From positions 3,136,001 through 3,200,000 of the forward strand of contig NZ_OY769915.1 in the NCBI RefSeq assembly GCF_963669205.1: a stretch of DNA of 64,000 nt. Reading direction: 5' to 3'. Position 1 is the stretch's first letter. Every line of letters starts with the position of its first letter. Positions 1 through 7,438 of this stretch are shown here, in pieces. The stretch is from an uncultured Roseibium sp. (GTDB lineage: Bacteria; Pseudomonadota; Alphaproteobacteria; Rhizobiales; Stappiaceae). Under the pieces are notes generated by a model that saw only the letters and a list, made by a program, of their open reading frames with translations, did not search any database and was not told where the DNA came from. The translations under genes were made by a program, and so were the position numbers.

Positions 1-1461
1 CAGACGCCTTATTTCTTCAAGCGTTTGCGCGTCGTAGACGATCACGGCACCGTCGTCTTCCCAGATGGAGACAAGGGCATGAGCGCCATCGCGGGTGAAC
101 TCGACATGCGCAACGGTCGCGCCTTTCTCCGGCCGCAGGGTTTTCACGATCTCAAGGCTCTGCTTGTCAATCACATGCATGACGTCCCTGTTCGGACCGA
201 AGAAGACATCGACCCAGACGTAGGGCGAGTTTTCATGGCTGCGCATGAAAAAACCCGGCCCCAGCGTCTCGATGCGTTTCAACGTCTTCCAGGTCTGCAT
301 GTCGATCACGGAGACCGCATTGTCGTTGAGGTGAGGGGTCGCCATGACGGTCGTATCACCATGCTTCCAGGTGATGCCGGAGCCGAGATGCGGCATTCCC
401 GGCAGGTCCAGATCGGCGGTTTTCTGGCCGATGACCAGGTCGATGACCTGGCCGCCCGCACCACTGCGCGAAGCGCCCATGACGTATTCGTAGCTCTGAT
501 CGAAAAAGAAGTCGTCAAGATAGTCGGGCGTCGTGATCTTGCGCACCGGGAAAGGCTTGGTATGCGGAGCAGGGCCTTCTATCCGCCAGTCATGGGCAAA
601 GCCGTAATGGGGAGGGTTGGGGCCGTAGAACACCTCCCAGATCTCCGGCACATCCTTCAGCGCCAGAACAAAGCTCTTGCGAGGCGGCGCCTGATAGACC
701 GCGGAAATCCGGCTTGGAGTCCCGTCCTTGCCCTTGATTTCCTGCACCGCCGCGACGCTCAGGTCTTCGGCGGCAAGGATCGTCAGGGTGTTCGGCAGAT
801 AGTTGGCGACGGCAATCCACTTGCCATCATGGCTCATGGCGATGTTGCGGCTGTTGAGCCCGGCGCGAACGCGCCCGACTTCCTGGAGCGCATAGAGGTC
901 GTATTTCTGGACCCAGCCGTCGCGGGACATGATGAAGACGTAACGGCCTTCGGGGCTGAATTTGGGCCCGCCATGCACCGCGAAAGGCGTCGGGAACCGG
1001 TCGAGCGTCTCGAACGTGTCGCCATCAAGCACGCTGACGTGGTGATCACCGGTCTCGACGGCAAGCGTGATGTTCATCGGGTCTGACGACCAGACGGGCT
1101 TGTCCGCCGGCTGATAGTCTTCATTGAGAACCCGGCTGGCCATGATCTCGTCATCCCCCCAGGGCGGAACATCGGCCAGCGGCTCCTGCAGGAAAGCGGA
1201 AAGCGCATCAATCCGGCTATCGCTCATGAGGTCGCCGAAGGCGGGCATTTGCGTTGCCGCGCGTCCGTCCCGGATCACGGAGACAAGGTTGGGTCCGCGC
1301 ATTCGGCCAAGGGTCTGCGGAATGAGGGCAGGGCCGATGCCGCCGAGACGATTGACACCGTGGCATTCCCTGCAGTTCTCGGCATAGTCCGCAACCGGAT
1401 CCGCGAACGGGGCGGACACGGTCATCAGAAGAGCGCTAAGCGAAACGATGAGCCGGGTCAT
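1..1461 (-). CDS. nirN: NirN, c-type cytochrome with d1-type propeller (3' end outside window)
   Basis: Periplasmic heme c / d1-binding protein related to NirS. In the known family NirN oxidises dihydro-heme d1 in the last step of heme d1 synthesis and helps deliver the cofactor to NirS. The protein starts with a signal peptide (MTRLIVSLSALLMTVSAPFA), has one heme c motif CRECH at residues 30-34, then an eight-bladed cd1-type beta-propeller with repeated blade motifs such as VSVLDGDTFETL. The 487 codons visible run off the left edge in frame without a stop. Family proteins are only slightly longer, so about 10-20 residues are missing. The ATG at 1461 lies inside the 3' end of nirJ (26-bp overlap), so the gene is the last visible member of the nirECF(DL)GHJN operon. 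A paralogous NirS is possible but less likely, since a better nirS is at 9.4-11.1 kb. Confidence 0.92.
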   Translation of the reverse strand, partial: MTRLIVSLSALLMTVSAPFADPVADYAENCRECHGVNRLGGIGPALIPQTLGRMRGPNLVSVIRDGRAATQMPAFGDLMSDSRIDALSAFLQEPLADVPPWGDDEIMASRVLNEDYQPADKPVWSSDPMNITLAVETGDHHVSVLDGDTFETLDRFPTPFAVHGGPKFSPEGRYVFIMSRDGWVQKYDLYALQEVGRVRAGLNSRNIAMSHDGKWIAVANYLPNTLTILAAEDLSVAAVQEIKGKDGTPSRISAVYQAPPRKSFVLALKDVPEIWEVFYGPNPPHYGFAHDWRIEGPAPHTKPFPVRKITTPDYLDDFFFDQSYEYVMGASRSGAGGQVIDLVIGQKTADLDLPGMPHLGSGITWKHGDTTVMATPHLNDNAVSVIDMQTWKTLKRIETLGPGFFMRSHENSPYVWVDVFFGPNRDVMHVIDKQSLEIVKTLRPEKGATVAHVEFTRDGAHALVSIWEDDGAVIVYDAQTLEEIRRL

Positions 1462-2656
1462 GGCGTTTTCCTCTGAAGGGTGTCACGGCCAGGCGTTCGC
1501 ACGTGCCACCGGTAAGGCCGATCTCGTTGTCGTCGAGATAGCAGGCCGGGTCCTCAGCCCAGGGATCGCCCGTCAGCTGCAGCGCGCGGATGCGCGTGTT
1601 GCCGCCGCAGACGTCCTGAACCGCGCAGGAGCCGCACCTGCCTTTCAGGGGCCTCGGCCGTGTCCTGAGCTGTTTCAGCACGGGATCGTCGCCGGACCAG
1701 AGCTCGGAGAAAGGCTTGTCCTTCACGCTGCCGACCGTGTAGTCGGACCAGTAGGTGTCTGGATGAACATTGCCGAGCGTATCGATGTTGGCGACGCCGA
1801 GTCCGGACGAATTGCCGCCCCAGGCGGCAAGATGGCTGCGGACATGGTCAGCGATTTCATCACCGAACTTTGCGCGCACCCAGTTCAGGAAATAGACCGC
1901 GTCGGCGTCATTGTTGCCGGTGACGATATCGAGTTTCCGTCCACCGTTGACGCCGGCCCACGCGCGGTCAAGCAAGAGGTCCATCGCCCAGCGGGACCGC
2001 TTGTGTTCCGCATCCTCTCCGCGGTTCTTGTCACCGCGTCCGGCATAGACGAGGTGCGAAAGGTAGAATTTGTCGACATCCTCGGCGTCGCAGAGTTTCA
2101 GAAGATCCGGCAGATGCTTGTGGTTTCCCTCGGTGAGTGTGAAACGCAGCCCGACCTTGATGTTCCGGGCCCTGCATTCACGAACCCCCCGAAGGGCAGA
2201 CTCGTATGCGCCTTCAACTCCCCGGAACCAGTCATTTGTCGCGCCGATACCATCAATCGAAATACCGACATAGTCGAAGCCGATCTCCGCGACGCGGTCG
2301 AGCGCATCACCTTTAAGCTTTGTGCCGTTTGTTGAGAGCGCAAGCATGCGCACGAATTTGCGTGCGCGCGTTGCGATCTCGAAAAGATCGCGCCGGTCGA
2401 GTGGTTCACCGCCTGACAGGATCAGGGCGGGGATCTTGAAGCGGCCAAGGTCTTCCAGCGTTTCCATGGCCTGTTCGTGTGTCAACTCACCCGGAAAATC
2501 GACATCGGCGGATACCGTGTAGCAATGTCGGCACCTGAGATTGCAGCGGCGTGTCAGGTTCCAGATCACGACCGGTTTCACCGGTCCATTGCTTGCCCGC
2601 CTGCGAACCGGTGTCGGATTGGTGATCTGCTGCATGTATTCCGTCAGACGAAACAT
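1436..2656 (-). CDS. nirJ: NirJ, radical SAM heme d1 biosynthesis protein
   Basis: Cytoplasmic radical SAM enzyme of heme d1 biosynthesis, known to act on 12,18-didecarboxysiroheme and replace its propionate side chains. The radical SAM cluster motif is C38-x3-C42-x2-C45 (CNLRCRHC). It is followed by the GGEP element (LSGGEPLDRRD) and a C-terminal SPASM-type cysteine set (CGSCAVQDVCGGN plus a later Cys). The 406-aa length is normal for the family. The ATG at 2656 has a GAGAGG ribosome-binding site and lies 3 nt after the nirH stop, and the 3' end overlaps nirN. The tight spacing shows co-translation with the decarboxylase subunits upstream. Confidence 0.95.
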   Translation of the reverse strand: MFRLTEYMQQITNPTPVRRRASNGPVKPVVIWNLTRRCNLRCRHCYTVSADVDFPGELTHEQAMETLEDLGRFKIPALILSGGEPLDRRDLFEIATRARKFVRMLALSTNGTKLKGDALDRVAEIGFDYVGISIDGIGATNDWFRGVEGAYESALRGVRECRARNIKVGLRFTLTEGNHKHLPDLLKLCDAEDVDKFYLSHLVYAGRGDKNRGEDAEHKRSRWAMDLLLDRAWAGVNGGRKLDIVTGNNDADAVYFLNWVRAKFGDEIADHVRSHLAAWGGNSSGLGVANIDTLGNVHPDTYWSDYTVGSVKDKPFSELWSGDDPVLKQLRTRPRPLKGRCGSCAVQDVCGGNTRIRALQLTGDPWAEDPACYLDDNEIGLTGGTCERLAVTPFRGKRHDPAHRFA

Positions 2657-2659
2657 CGT

Positions 2660-3148
2660 TCAACCTCTCTTGGCGGCGAGCCGCATGCCCGTTTTCTTCA
2701 GGATCCGGGTTGAGAACAGGATGTCGCCGGCCCGGCAGGCACCACCGAGCAGATCCGCGACCTTGTCCCGCTTGACGAGGACCTCCTCGCGGCTGGAACC
2801 GTGGACCATCGCGAAGAGGTTGTAGCGCCACACGGGAAGAACACGCGGACGCCGGTAGCAATGGGTCACGAAGGGGAGGGCACCGATGATTTTCCCCAGA
2901 CTGTCGACAACGGTGTCGTCGACGTCCCACACGGACATGCCGTTTGCGGTCATGCCGAGGCGATAGTGGTTCGGCGCGGCGCCGATGCGGCGCACGACGC
3001 CCTGCTTCTTGAGAGCATCCAGACGGTCCAGCAGTTCGGCCTCGGTGATGCCAAGCGTTTCGGCGACAACCGCAAACGGATGCGGCACGAGCGGCAGGCC
3101 AGCCTGTGTGGCCTCGATGATTGCCCTGTCTTTTGGGTCCAGTGTCAT
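2660..3148 (-). CDS. nirH: NirH, siroheme decarboxylase subunit (Lrp/AsnC fold)
   Basis: One of the Lrp/AsnC-like subunits of siroheme decarboxylase, which removes two acetate carboxyls from siroheme to give didecarboxysiroheme. The N-terminal winged-helix part carries the family hallmark LPLVPHPF (here GLPLVPHPFAVVAETLGI), followed by an AsnC ligand-binding domain with PFVTHCYRRPR. The C-terminus (ILKKTGMRLAAKRG) matches the H/L branch rather than the D/G branch, so NirH is preferred. The ATG at 3148 overlaps the nirG stop codon (ATGA). The 162-aa length is usual. Confidence 0.88.
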   Translation of the reverse strand: MTLDPKDRAIIEATQAGLPLVPHPFAVVAETLGITEAELLDRLDALKKQGVVRRIGAAPNHYRLGMTANGMSVWDVDDTVVDSLGKIIGALPFVTHCYRRPRVLPVWRYNLFAMVHGSSREEVLVKRDKVADLLGGACRAGDILFSTRILKKTGMRLAAKRG

Positions 3149-3600
3149 GCGTCTACCCGGAAGCCAACGAAAAACTCACGTTTCTTGGGAAAAAGAAGAA
3201 CTTCCAATCCCGTGTCGTGTTCGATGTCCTTGGCCGTTCTCATGATGTCGCCGCGCTGCTCTGTCGCTAGCACGAACCACATGTTCAACTCGTGGTCCCG
3301 TTCATAGTTATGCGCGACTTCCGCATGAGCATTGACTTTGGTTAAGACGTCTTCGAAGCGGTCTTCGGGAACAGACATGGCGCACAGGCAAAAGGCGCCG
3401 CCGAGGGCTTCGGCGTCGAAAAAGGGTCCGAAGCGCGTCAGCAGGCCGTCGTCCCGCAGCTGACGGATCCGGTCGACAATTGCCTCTTCGGACAAACCGA
3501 GTTCGTCGCCCAGCGAGGCGAACGGATGCGGGACGAGCGGCAGATCATCCTGAAGGCGGTTGATCAGCCGGCGATCGAGATCGGTCAGCGTCACGGTCAT
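3145..3600 (-). CDS. nirG: NirG, siroheme decarboxylase subunit (Lrp/AsnC fold)
   Basis: Second small Lrp/AsnC-fold subunit of the siroheme decarboxylase complex, 151 aa. The motif DLPLVPHPFASLGDELGL sits in the N-terminal winged-helix region, and VAHNYERDHELNMWFVLAT in the ligand-binding half is typical of the D/G branch. The ATG at 3600 is chosen because it overlaps the nirDL stop (ATGA); the reading frame extends further upstream but into nirDL. The 3' end overlaps nirH in the same way, so nirDL-G-H are translationally coupled and should be made in similar amounts. Confidence 0.88.
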   Translation of the reverse strand: MTVTLTDLDRRLINRLQDDLPLVPHPFASLGDELGLSEEAIVDRIRQLRDDGLLTRFGPFFDAEALGGAFCLCAMSVPEDRFEDVLTKVNAHAEVAHNYERDHELNMWFVLATEQRGDIMRTAKDIEHDTGLEVLLFPKKREFFVGFRVDA

Positions 3601-4586
3601 GCGGCAGCCCCCTGAGGTGCGATCATCGCTCCGGTCTGCTTGAAACAGCGGCATGAAAACAGGATACGCCGGTCAACGCCCGTCAACTCCGGAAGTGCCG
3701 ACGCTCTGGTCAAGGTCTCAAGAGCTTCCTTGCGGCTCCGCGCGTGGATCATGCAGTAAAGCCTGTAGGGCCAAACGCCAGCAACGGGACGGCGCTCGTA
3801 GCAGAGGGTCACACCCGGCACGGCGGCCAGCGCAGGCCCGGCAGCGCCCACCAGTTCCGGGCGTATATCCCAGACAACCATGGCGTTGGAACGCCAGCCA
3901 AGCGCCCTGTGCCGGACGATCACACCAAGTCTCGAAATAATCCCTGCGTCCTGCAGCACTGCAATCCGGTCTAGAACGTCTTTTTCCTGCCGCCCCAGTT
4001 TCAAGGCGATCTCAAGATAGGGCTGTTGCGTCAGAGGCATGCCGGTGGCGAGCGCCTGCAGGAGATCGTTGTCACCCTCCTGCAGGTGCTCTTTACGAAC
4101 CGGCCGGGGCGCGGGTGGCCGGTCCATCTCTCCGTTCAGTCTGAATCCAAGATCGACGTTGAACGGTCTGACAAGTGGAAGGTCCAGGACACGAAGCCCT
4201 GTGCGACCCTGTATTTCCTCCAGGACGCGGTCGACATGCGCTCTGTCGGGGCCGGTCGCGACGAACCAGAGGTTCCAGTGGTTCTCTCTCTCGTAGGAAT
4301 GATTGACGCCGGGCTGGCTGCCGACGATTGCCGCCACATCTTCAAGTCTTTCGGCTGGTGCGGCGAGTGCGGCAAGCGTGCTTGCCGAGACGGTGTTGGG
4401 CGCGCACGTCGCGCCGACCCTGGTTACACGCCCGGTTGCTCTCAGGAACTCCAGTCGTCTAATGACTTCCGTTTCGCCGCACCGCAGTGCCTCGCCGATA
4501 CGCGCAAATGGGCGCGGTTCGATGGGAAGACTGCGTTGCCAGTCATCCAGAAGCTTCAGATCAAGTCGGTCGCCTATACGTTCCAT
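3597..4586 (-). CDS. nirDL: NirD-NirL fusion, siroheme decarboxylase
   Basis: A single 329-aa protein with two consecutive Lrp/AsnC-type modules. The first (about 1-155) has SLPIEPRPFARIGEALRC and VNHSYERENHWNLWFVATG, like NirD. The second (about 165-329) has GMPLTQQPYLEIALKLG and VTLCYERRPV plus the C-terminal CRCFKQTGAMI, like NirL. A short linker (MDRPPAPRPVRKEHLQEG) joins them. In Pseudomonas these are separate genes, while fused NirDL proteins are known in some other bacteria. It converts siroheme to didecarboxysiroheme together with NirG and NirH. The ATG at 4586 follows the nirF stop after 3 nt. Confidence 0.9.
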   Translation of the reverse strand: MERIGDRLDLKLLDDWQRSLPIEPRPFARIGEALRCGETEVIRRLEFLRATGRVTRVGATCAPNTVSASTLAALAAPAERLEDVAAIVGSQPGVNHSYERENHWNLWFVATGPDRAHVDRVLEEIQGRTGLRVLDLPLVRPFNVDLGFRLNGEMDRPPAPRPVRKEHLQEGDNDLLQALATGMPLTQQPYLEIALKLGRQEKDVLDRIAVLQDAGIISRLGVIVRHRALGWRSNAMVVWDIRPELVGAAGPALAAVPGVTLCYERRPVAGVWPYRLYCMIHARSRKEALETLTRASALPELTGVDRRILFSCRCFKQTGAMIAPQGAAA

Positions 4587-4589
4587 CTT

Positions 4590-5753
4590 TCAAAGTCCCG
4601 TTCTGTGCGCCCTCGATGTGAAGAAGATGCCCGACGGGCTTTCCGCGTCGATCTCACCCCGCTTTTCGAACGTTCTCGTGTCGTAGATCATGACCTTCCC
4701 AGCATCCCGCACGGACACCCAGACCTCGTGGCCGCGAGGTGTGAACTCCATGTGCAGGACCGCTTTGCCCGGCTTGAGTTCGTGTACGACTTCCTTGGAA
4801 ACCGTGTCGATGACCTGAATGGTGTCGTTGAGAGGATGGGCGAAATTCACCCAAACCTGCCGGCCGTCCGGCCGCGACATCGCAAACACCGGCTGCCCGT
4901 GGGTCTCCGTTCGCCCTGTTTCGGAGAGCTCGCTGGCATCGATCCAGAGAACCTGGTGGTGTCCAACTGCGGGAAGCACGAATTCCTGTCCGGCCCGGGC
5001 CCAGCCCTCAAGATGAGGCATCTTGTAGACCGGCAGCTCTTTCTGGCCGCGGCCGTATTCCGGGAGTACCCGGATCGGTTCCGGTTCAGCTGCCCAAAGA
5101 TCGATCGCGGTCAATCCGTCCTCACCGAACAGGCCGGTGATGTAGAGGCGGCCGTCTCCGGTGATCAGGGCGTCGTATGGGTTGGCGCCGATATCCATGA
5201 TCCTGGTGACCGATGGCTCCCCGGTAGACAGGTCCGCGATCCAGGTTTCACCGTCATCCCAGAGGGTAAACACGAATTTCCGTCCGGGTGCGTCCACAAG
5301 ACCGATCGTTTTCGAGCCGGTCGGAATGTCGGCGACCAGGTCGAGCGAGTCCGCATCGAAAATGCGGACGCCGCCGGGTTCATAGTTGGAGACGGCGACC
5401 AGTTTGCCATCATCGGAAATCGCGCCGCCGATGGCATTGCCGGACTGGACGACGCGCTTGACGATTTTTCCGGATGTGATGTCGACTTTTGTCAGACCGC
5501 CGTCGCGCCCAAAAACATAGGCAAACCTCTGGTCGGGCGAATAGACGAGACTGGCGTGCGAAAGATCTCCGAGACCCTCGATCCTGGTGATGGCAGCGCG
5601 TTCGGACTGGTCGATGAGGAGAAGAGACCCGTTTGCGCGCTCCACAACCAGGCCAAGGTCGCCCGTGGCGACAATGGTCTCGGATTTCAGTGGGGTAGCC
5701 AGTACCGCTGCAGCCATTGCAAGTGCCAGAGCGGAGCCCTTCAGAGCCGTCAT
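4590..5753 (-). CDS. nirF: NirF, heme d1 biosynthesis propeller protein
   Basis: Periplasmic beta-propeller protein required for heme d1 assembly; its exact chemical role has been debated. The 387-aa product begins with a Sec signal peptide (MTALKGSALALAMAAAVLAT). Unlike the Pseudomonas lipoprotein form, no lipobox cysteine is visible, so it is probably soluble in the periplasm. Repeated d1-domain blades follow (LLLIDQSERAAI, AYVFGRDGGLTKVDI, VWVSVRDAGKVMIYD). The ATG at 5753 is chosen because it gives the signal peptide and overlaps the nirC stop (ATGA); an in-frame extension upstream lies inside nirC and is unlikely. Confidence 0.93.
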   Translation of the reverse strand: MTALKGSALALAMAAAVLATPLKSETIVATGDLGLVVERANGSLLLIDQSERAAITRIEGLGDLSHASLVYSPDQRFAYVFGRDGGLTKVDITSGKIVKRVVQSGNAIGGAISDDGKLVAVSNYEPGGVRIFDADSLDLVADIPTGSKTIGLVDAPGRKFVFTLWDDGETWIADLSTGEPSVTRIMDIGANPYDALITGDGRLYITGLFGEDGLTAIDLWAAEPEPIRVLPEYGRGQKELPVYKMPHLEGWARAGQEFVLPAVGHHQVLWIDASELSETGRTETHGQPVFAMSRPDGRQVWVNFAHPLNDTIQVIDTVSKEVVHELKPGKAVLHMEFTPRGHEVWVSVRDAGKVMIYDTRTFEKRGEIDAESPSGIFFTSRAHRTGL

Positions 5754-6055
5754 TTCAATTCTCCCTGCAAGAGATACTTCGCTATCCGATCTGCATCCGC
5801 TTCGCTGAGCAGCGGCCGCCATGGCGGCATTGCGGTTTCCGGGATGCCGTCGAGCACCACGGTGGCAAGGGTTTCAATGTCGTAGTGGGACAAAGATCCA
5901 GGCCGGATATCCGGTCCGAGGCCGCCCTTGAGTGTCAGTCCGTGGCAGGAACCACAGTCCTGATGCACCAGATTGATCAGTTCCGTTTTCGCGCTGCTCT
6001 CTTCCGCCATTGCAGGCGCACAAAGCAGGACAGCGATGGAAAGAAATCTAAGCAT
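5750..6055 (-). CDS. nirC: NirC, small periplasmic cytochrome c
   Basis: A 101-aa monoheme c-type cytochrome. It has a signal peptide (MLRFLSIAVLLCAPAMAE), heme motif CGSCH at residues 34-38, and a distal region with IPETAMPPW that probably supplies the axial methionine. In the known nir system NirC can donate electrons to NirS and may take part in heme d1 maturation. The ATG at 6055 overlaps the 3' end of nirE by 8 bp, and its own stop overlaps nirF. No separate nirM-type cytochrome c551 gene is present, so NirC and the cupredoxin at 7.0-7.4 kb are the visible candidate donors. Confidence 0.9.
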   Translation of the reverse strand: MLRFLSIAVLLCAPAMAEESSAKTELINLVHQDCGSCHGLTLKGGLGPDIRPGSLSHYDIETLATVVLDGIPETAMPPWRPLLSEADADRIAKYLLQGELK

Positions 6056-6845
6056 GGGCCTGCTGCCCGGCTGCCGACACGCCCGGTAACGGCTTTAGAA
6101 TGTCCAACTCATGTGCGGTCCAGTCGGCACTCAGCGTGACAACCTTGCCGATGACGAAGAGGACAGGGGCCTTTAGACCGGCCTGCCGCAGATCAAGCGC
6201 AACGGTGCCGAGTTTCGAAAACAACCTGGTTTCGCGGGGCGTTGTCGCCTGTGCGACTGCCATGACCGGGGTCTCTTCGCTCAACCCCTCAGCGACAAGA
6301 CGAAGAGCAATCTGGCCGATATTCGCCACACCCATGTAGACAACAAGCGTGGTGTCTTCGCAGGCGAGACCGCTCCAGTCGAGATCGAGCGACCCGTTCG
6401 ATTTGCGGTGTCCGGTGACATATCGAACGCCGGTTGCAAGGCCTCTGTGAGTGAGGGGAACACCGCTGACGCAGGCAGCGCCCTGTGCTGCCGTGATGCC
6501 GGGTGCGTACTCGATGTGGATACCGTTTTCTAAGAGATACGCAGCTTCTTCGGATCCGCGGCCAAAGATCAGCGGATCGCCGCCCTTGAGGCGCGCCACG
6601 GTCAATCCGTCCCGCGCGAAGTTGCAGAGCATCTCGTTGATGCGCTCTTGCGGAACCGGGTGGTTGTCAGGCGATTTGCCAACCGAAACCAGGTGTGCCC
6701 CCGCCGGCGCCAGCGACAGGATTTCCGGAGACACCAGCCGGTCATAAACGACCACATCAGCGTCCTGCAGCATGCGCACGGACTTGAGGGTCAGAAGTTC
6801 AGGATCGCCTGGGCCCGCTCCGATGAGAAAGACTTTTCCAGTCAT
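6048..6845 (-). CDS. nirE: NirE, uroporphyrinogen-III C-methyltransferase
   Basis: S-adenosylmethionine-dependent methyltransferase that makes precorrin-2 from uroporphyrinogen III, the entry to siroheme and hence heme d1. The 265-aa protein shows the SUMT motifs: N-terminal GAGPGDPELLTLK, VVVYDRLVSPEIL, the central RLKGGDPLIFGRGSEE and YAPGITAA. It is the first gene of the nirECF(DL)GHJN run. An FNR/DNR-like site lies 63 nt upstream of its ATG, and the preceding gene ends 116 bp away, so it probably has its own anaerobic/NO-responsive promoter. A cobalamin-pathway cobA is the alternative, but the position argues for nirE. Confidence 0.93.
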   Translation of the reverse strand: MTGKVFLIGAGPGDPELLTLKSVRMLQDADVVVYDRLVSPEILSLAPAGAHLVSVGKSPDNHPVPQERINEMLCNFARDGLTVARLKGGDPLIFGRGSEEAAYLLENGIHIEYAPGITAAQGAACVSGVPLTHRGLATGVRYVTGHRKSNGSLDLDWSGLACEDTTLVVYMGVANIGQIALRLVAEGLSEETPVMAVAQATTPRETRLFSKLGTVALDLRQAGLKAPVLFVIGKVVTLSADWTAHELDILKPLPGVSAAGQQAHA

Positions 6846-6908
6846 GAAAACCCTCGCTTCGCCTGAAAACTCAATGGCCTATGGTTGCTTATTTCGCACG
6901 CGGTCTGC

Positions 6909-6922
6909 TTGATTATTGTCAA
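6909..6922 (-). promoter_or_regulatory. FNR/DNR-like operator upstream of nirE
   Basis: The 14-bp sequence TTGATTATTGTCAA fits the Crp/Fnr half-site pattern TTGAY-N4-RTYAA with 9 of 10 half-site positions matching the FNR consensus. It ends 63 nt before the nirE start codon, in the same spacing as the other three sites of this type in the window. Binding by the regulator encoded at 17320-18048 is inferred, not shown. Confidence 0.8.
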
Positions 6923-6961
6923 GCGCCCGGCAGCTTTTTCCAGAATTTTAGATAAATTAAT

Positions 6962-7384
6962 TCAAGGAGTTACGGTAACTCTGCCGATCATATCCTGGGT
7001 TTCCCAATGCGGACCGCACAGGTAGCTTTGCGGCGGTCCCGCGGTCAGAAACGTGAATTCGAAGGCCTCTTCGGGAAACAGCCGGTCCGACTCGGCGATG
7101 CCTTCGTCTGAGAGAATGACGCTATGGCTGGTTCGCTTGTCGACATTCACCCATCGGACGGTCGTGCCTACGGGAACGCTGAGGTTTTCCGGGCAGAACC
7201 TGTACTTGTACATCTTGACCACAGTGACGCCGTTCTCTTCGGACGACGATTGCCCGAACATCTCGACATAACGATCTTCCGCTTCGGCGCAGATCATAGC
7301 CGTGTCTTGTTCGTCGGCCATGGCGGGAAGAGCGACCGTCATCGGCAACACGACAGCGGCAAGGCGCAAAACATTCATGAACAT
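6962..7384 (-). CDS. Periplasmic cupredoxin (type 1 copper protein)
   Basis: A 140-aa secreted cupredoxin-fold protein. A signal peptide ends near ALPAMA (residue 23). The blue-copper ligand set is visible as H87 (RTSHSV), C123 and H126 (LCGPHW) and M132 (TQDM), in the plastocyanin/pseudoazurin order. The core beta strands read CPENLSVPVGTTVRWVN. The ATG at 7384 is preferred because GGGAGG lies just upstream; an ATG at 7402 is in frame. It lies 54 bp behind the nirT-like gene, so it is probably the third gene of the nirS unit. I infer a role in electron delivery to NirS or NorCB; it is not a standard nir gene and I give no symbol. Confidence 0.8.
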   Translation of the reverse strand: MFMNVLRLAAVVLPMTVALPAMADEQDTAMICAEAEDRYVEMFGQSSSEENGVTVVKMYKYRFCPENLSVPVGTTVRWVNVDKRTSHSVILSDEGIAESDRLFPEEAFEFTFLTAGPPQSYLCGPHWETQDMIGRVTVTP

Positions 7385-7438
7385 GAGATCCCTCCCTTTC
7401 ATGCGGAAACGGCGGCCGGCAAGCCGGCCGCCGGCCGT

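Noticed and set aside
25..1086. A 353-codon open frame on the plus strand opposite nirN
   Set aside because: The minus strand encodes a clear cytochrome c/d1 propeller protein; the plus-strand frame is a mirror of its codon bias.
4026..5885. A 619-codon open frame on the plus strand
   Set aside because: It lies opposite nirDL and nirF, which have full domain evidence. Long antisense frames are expected in GC-rich DNA, and this one has no domain, signal or ribosome-binding site.
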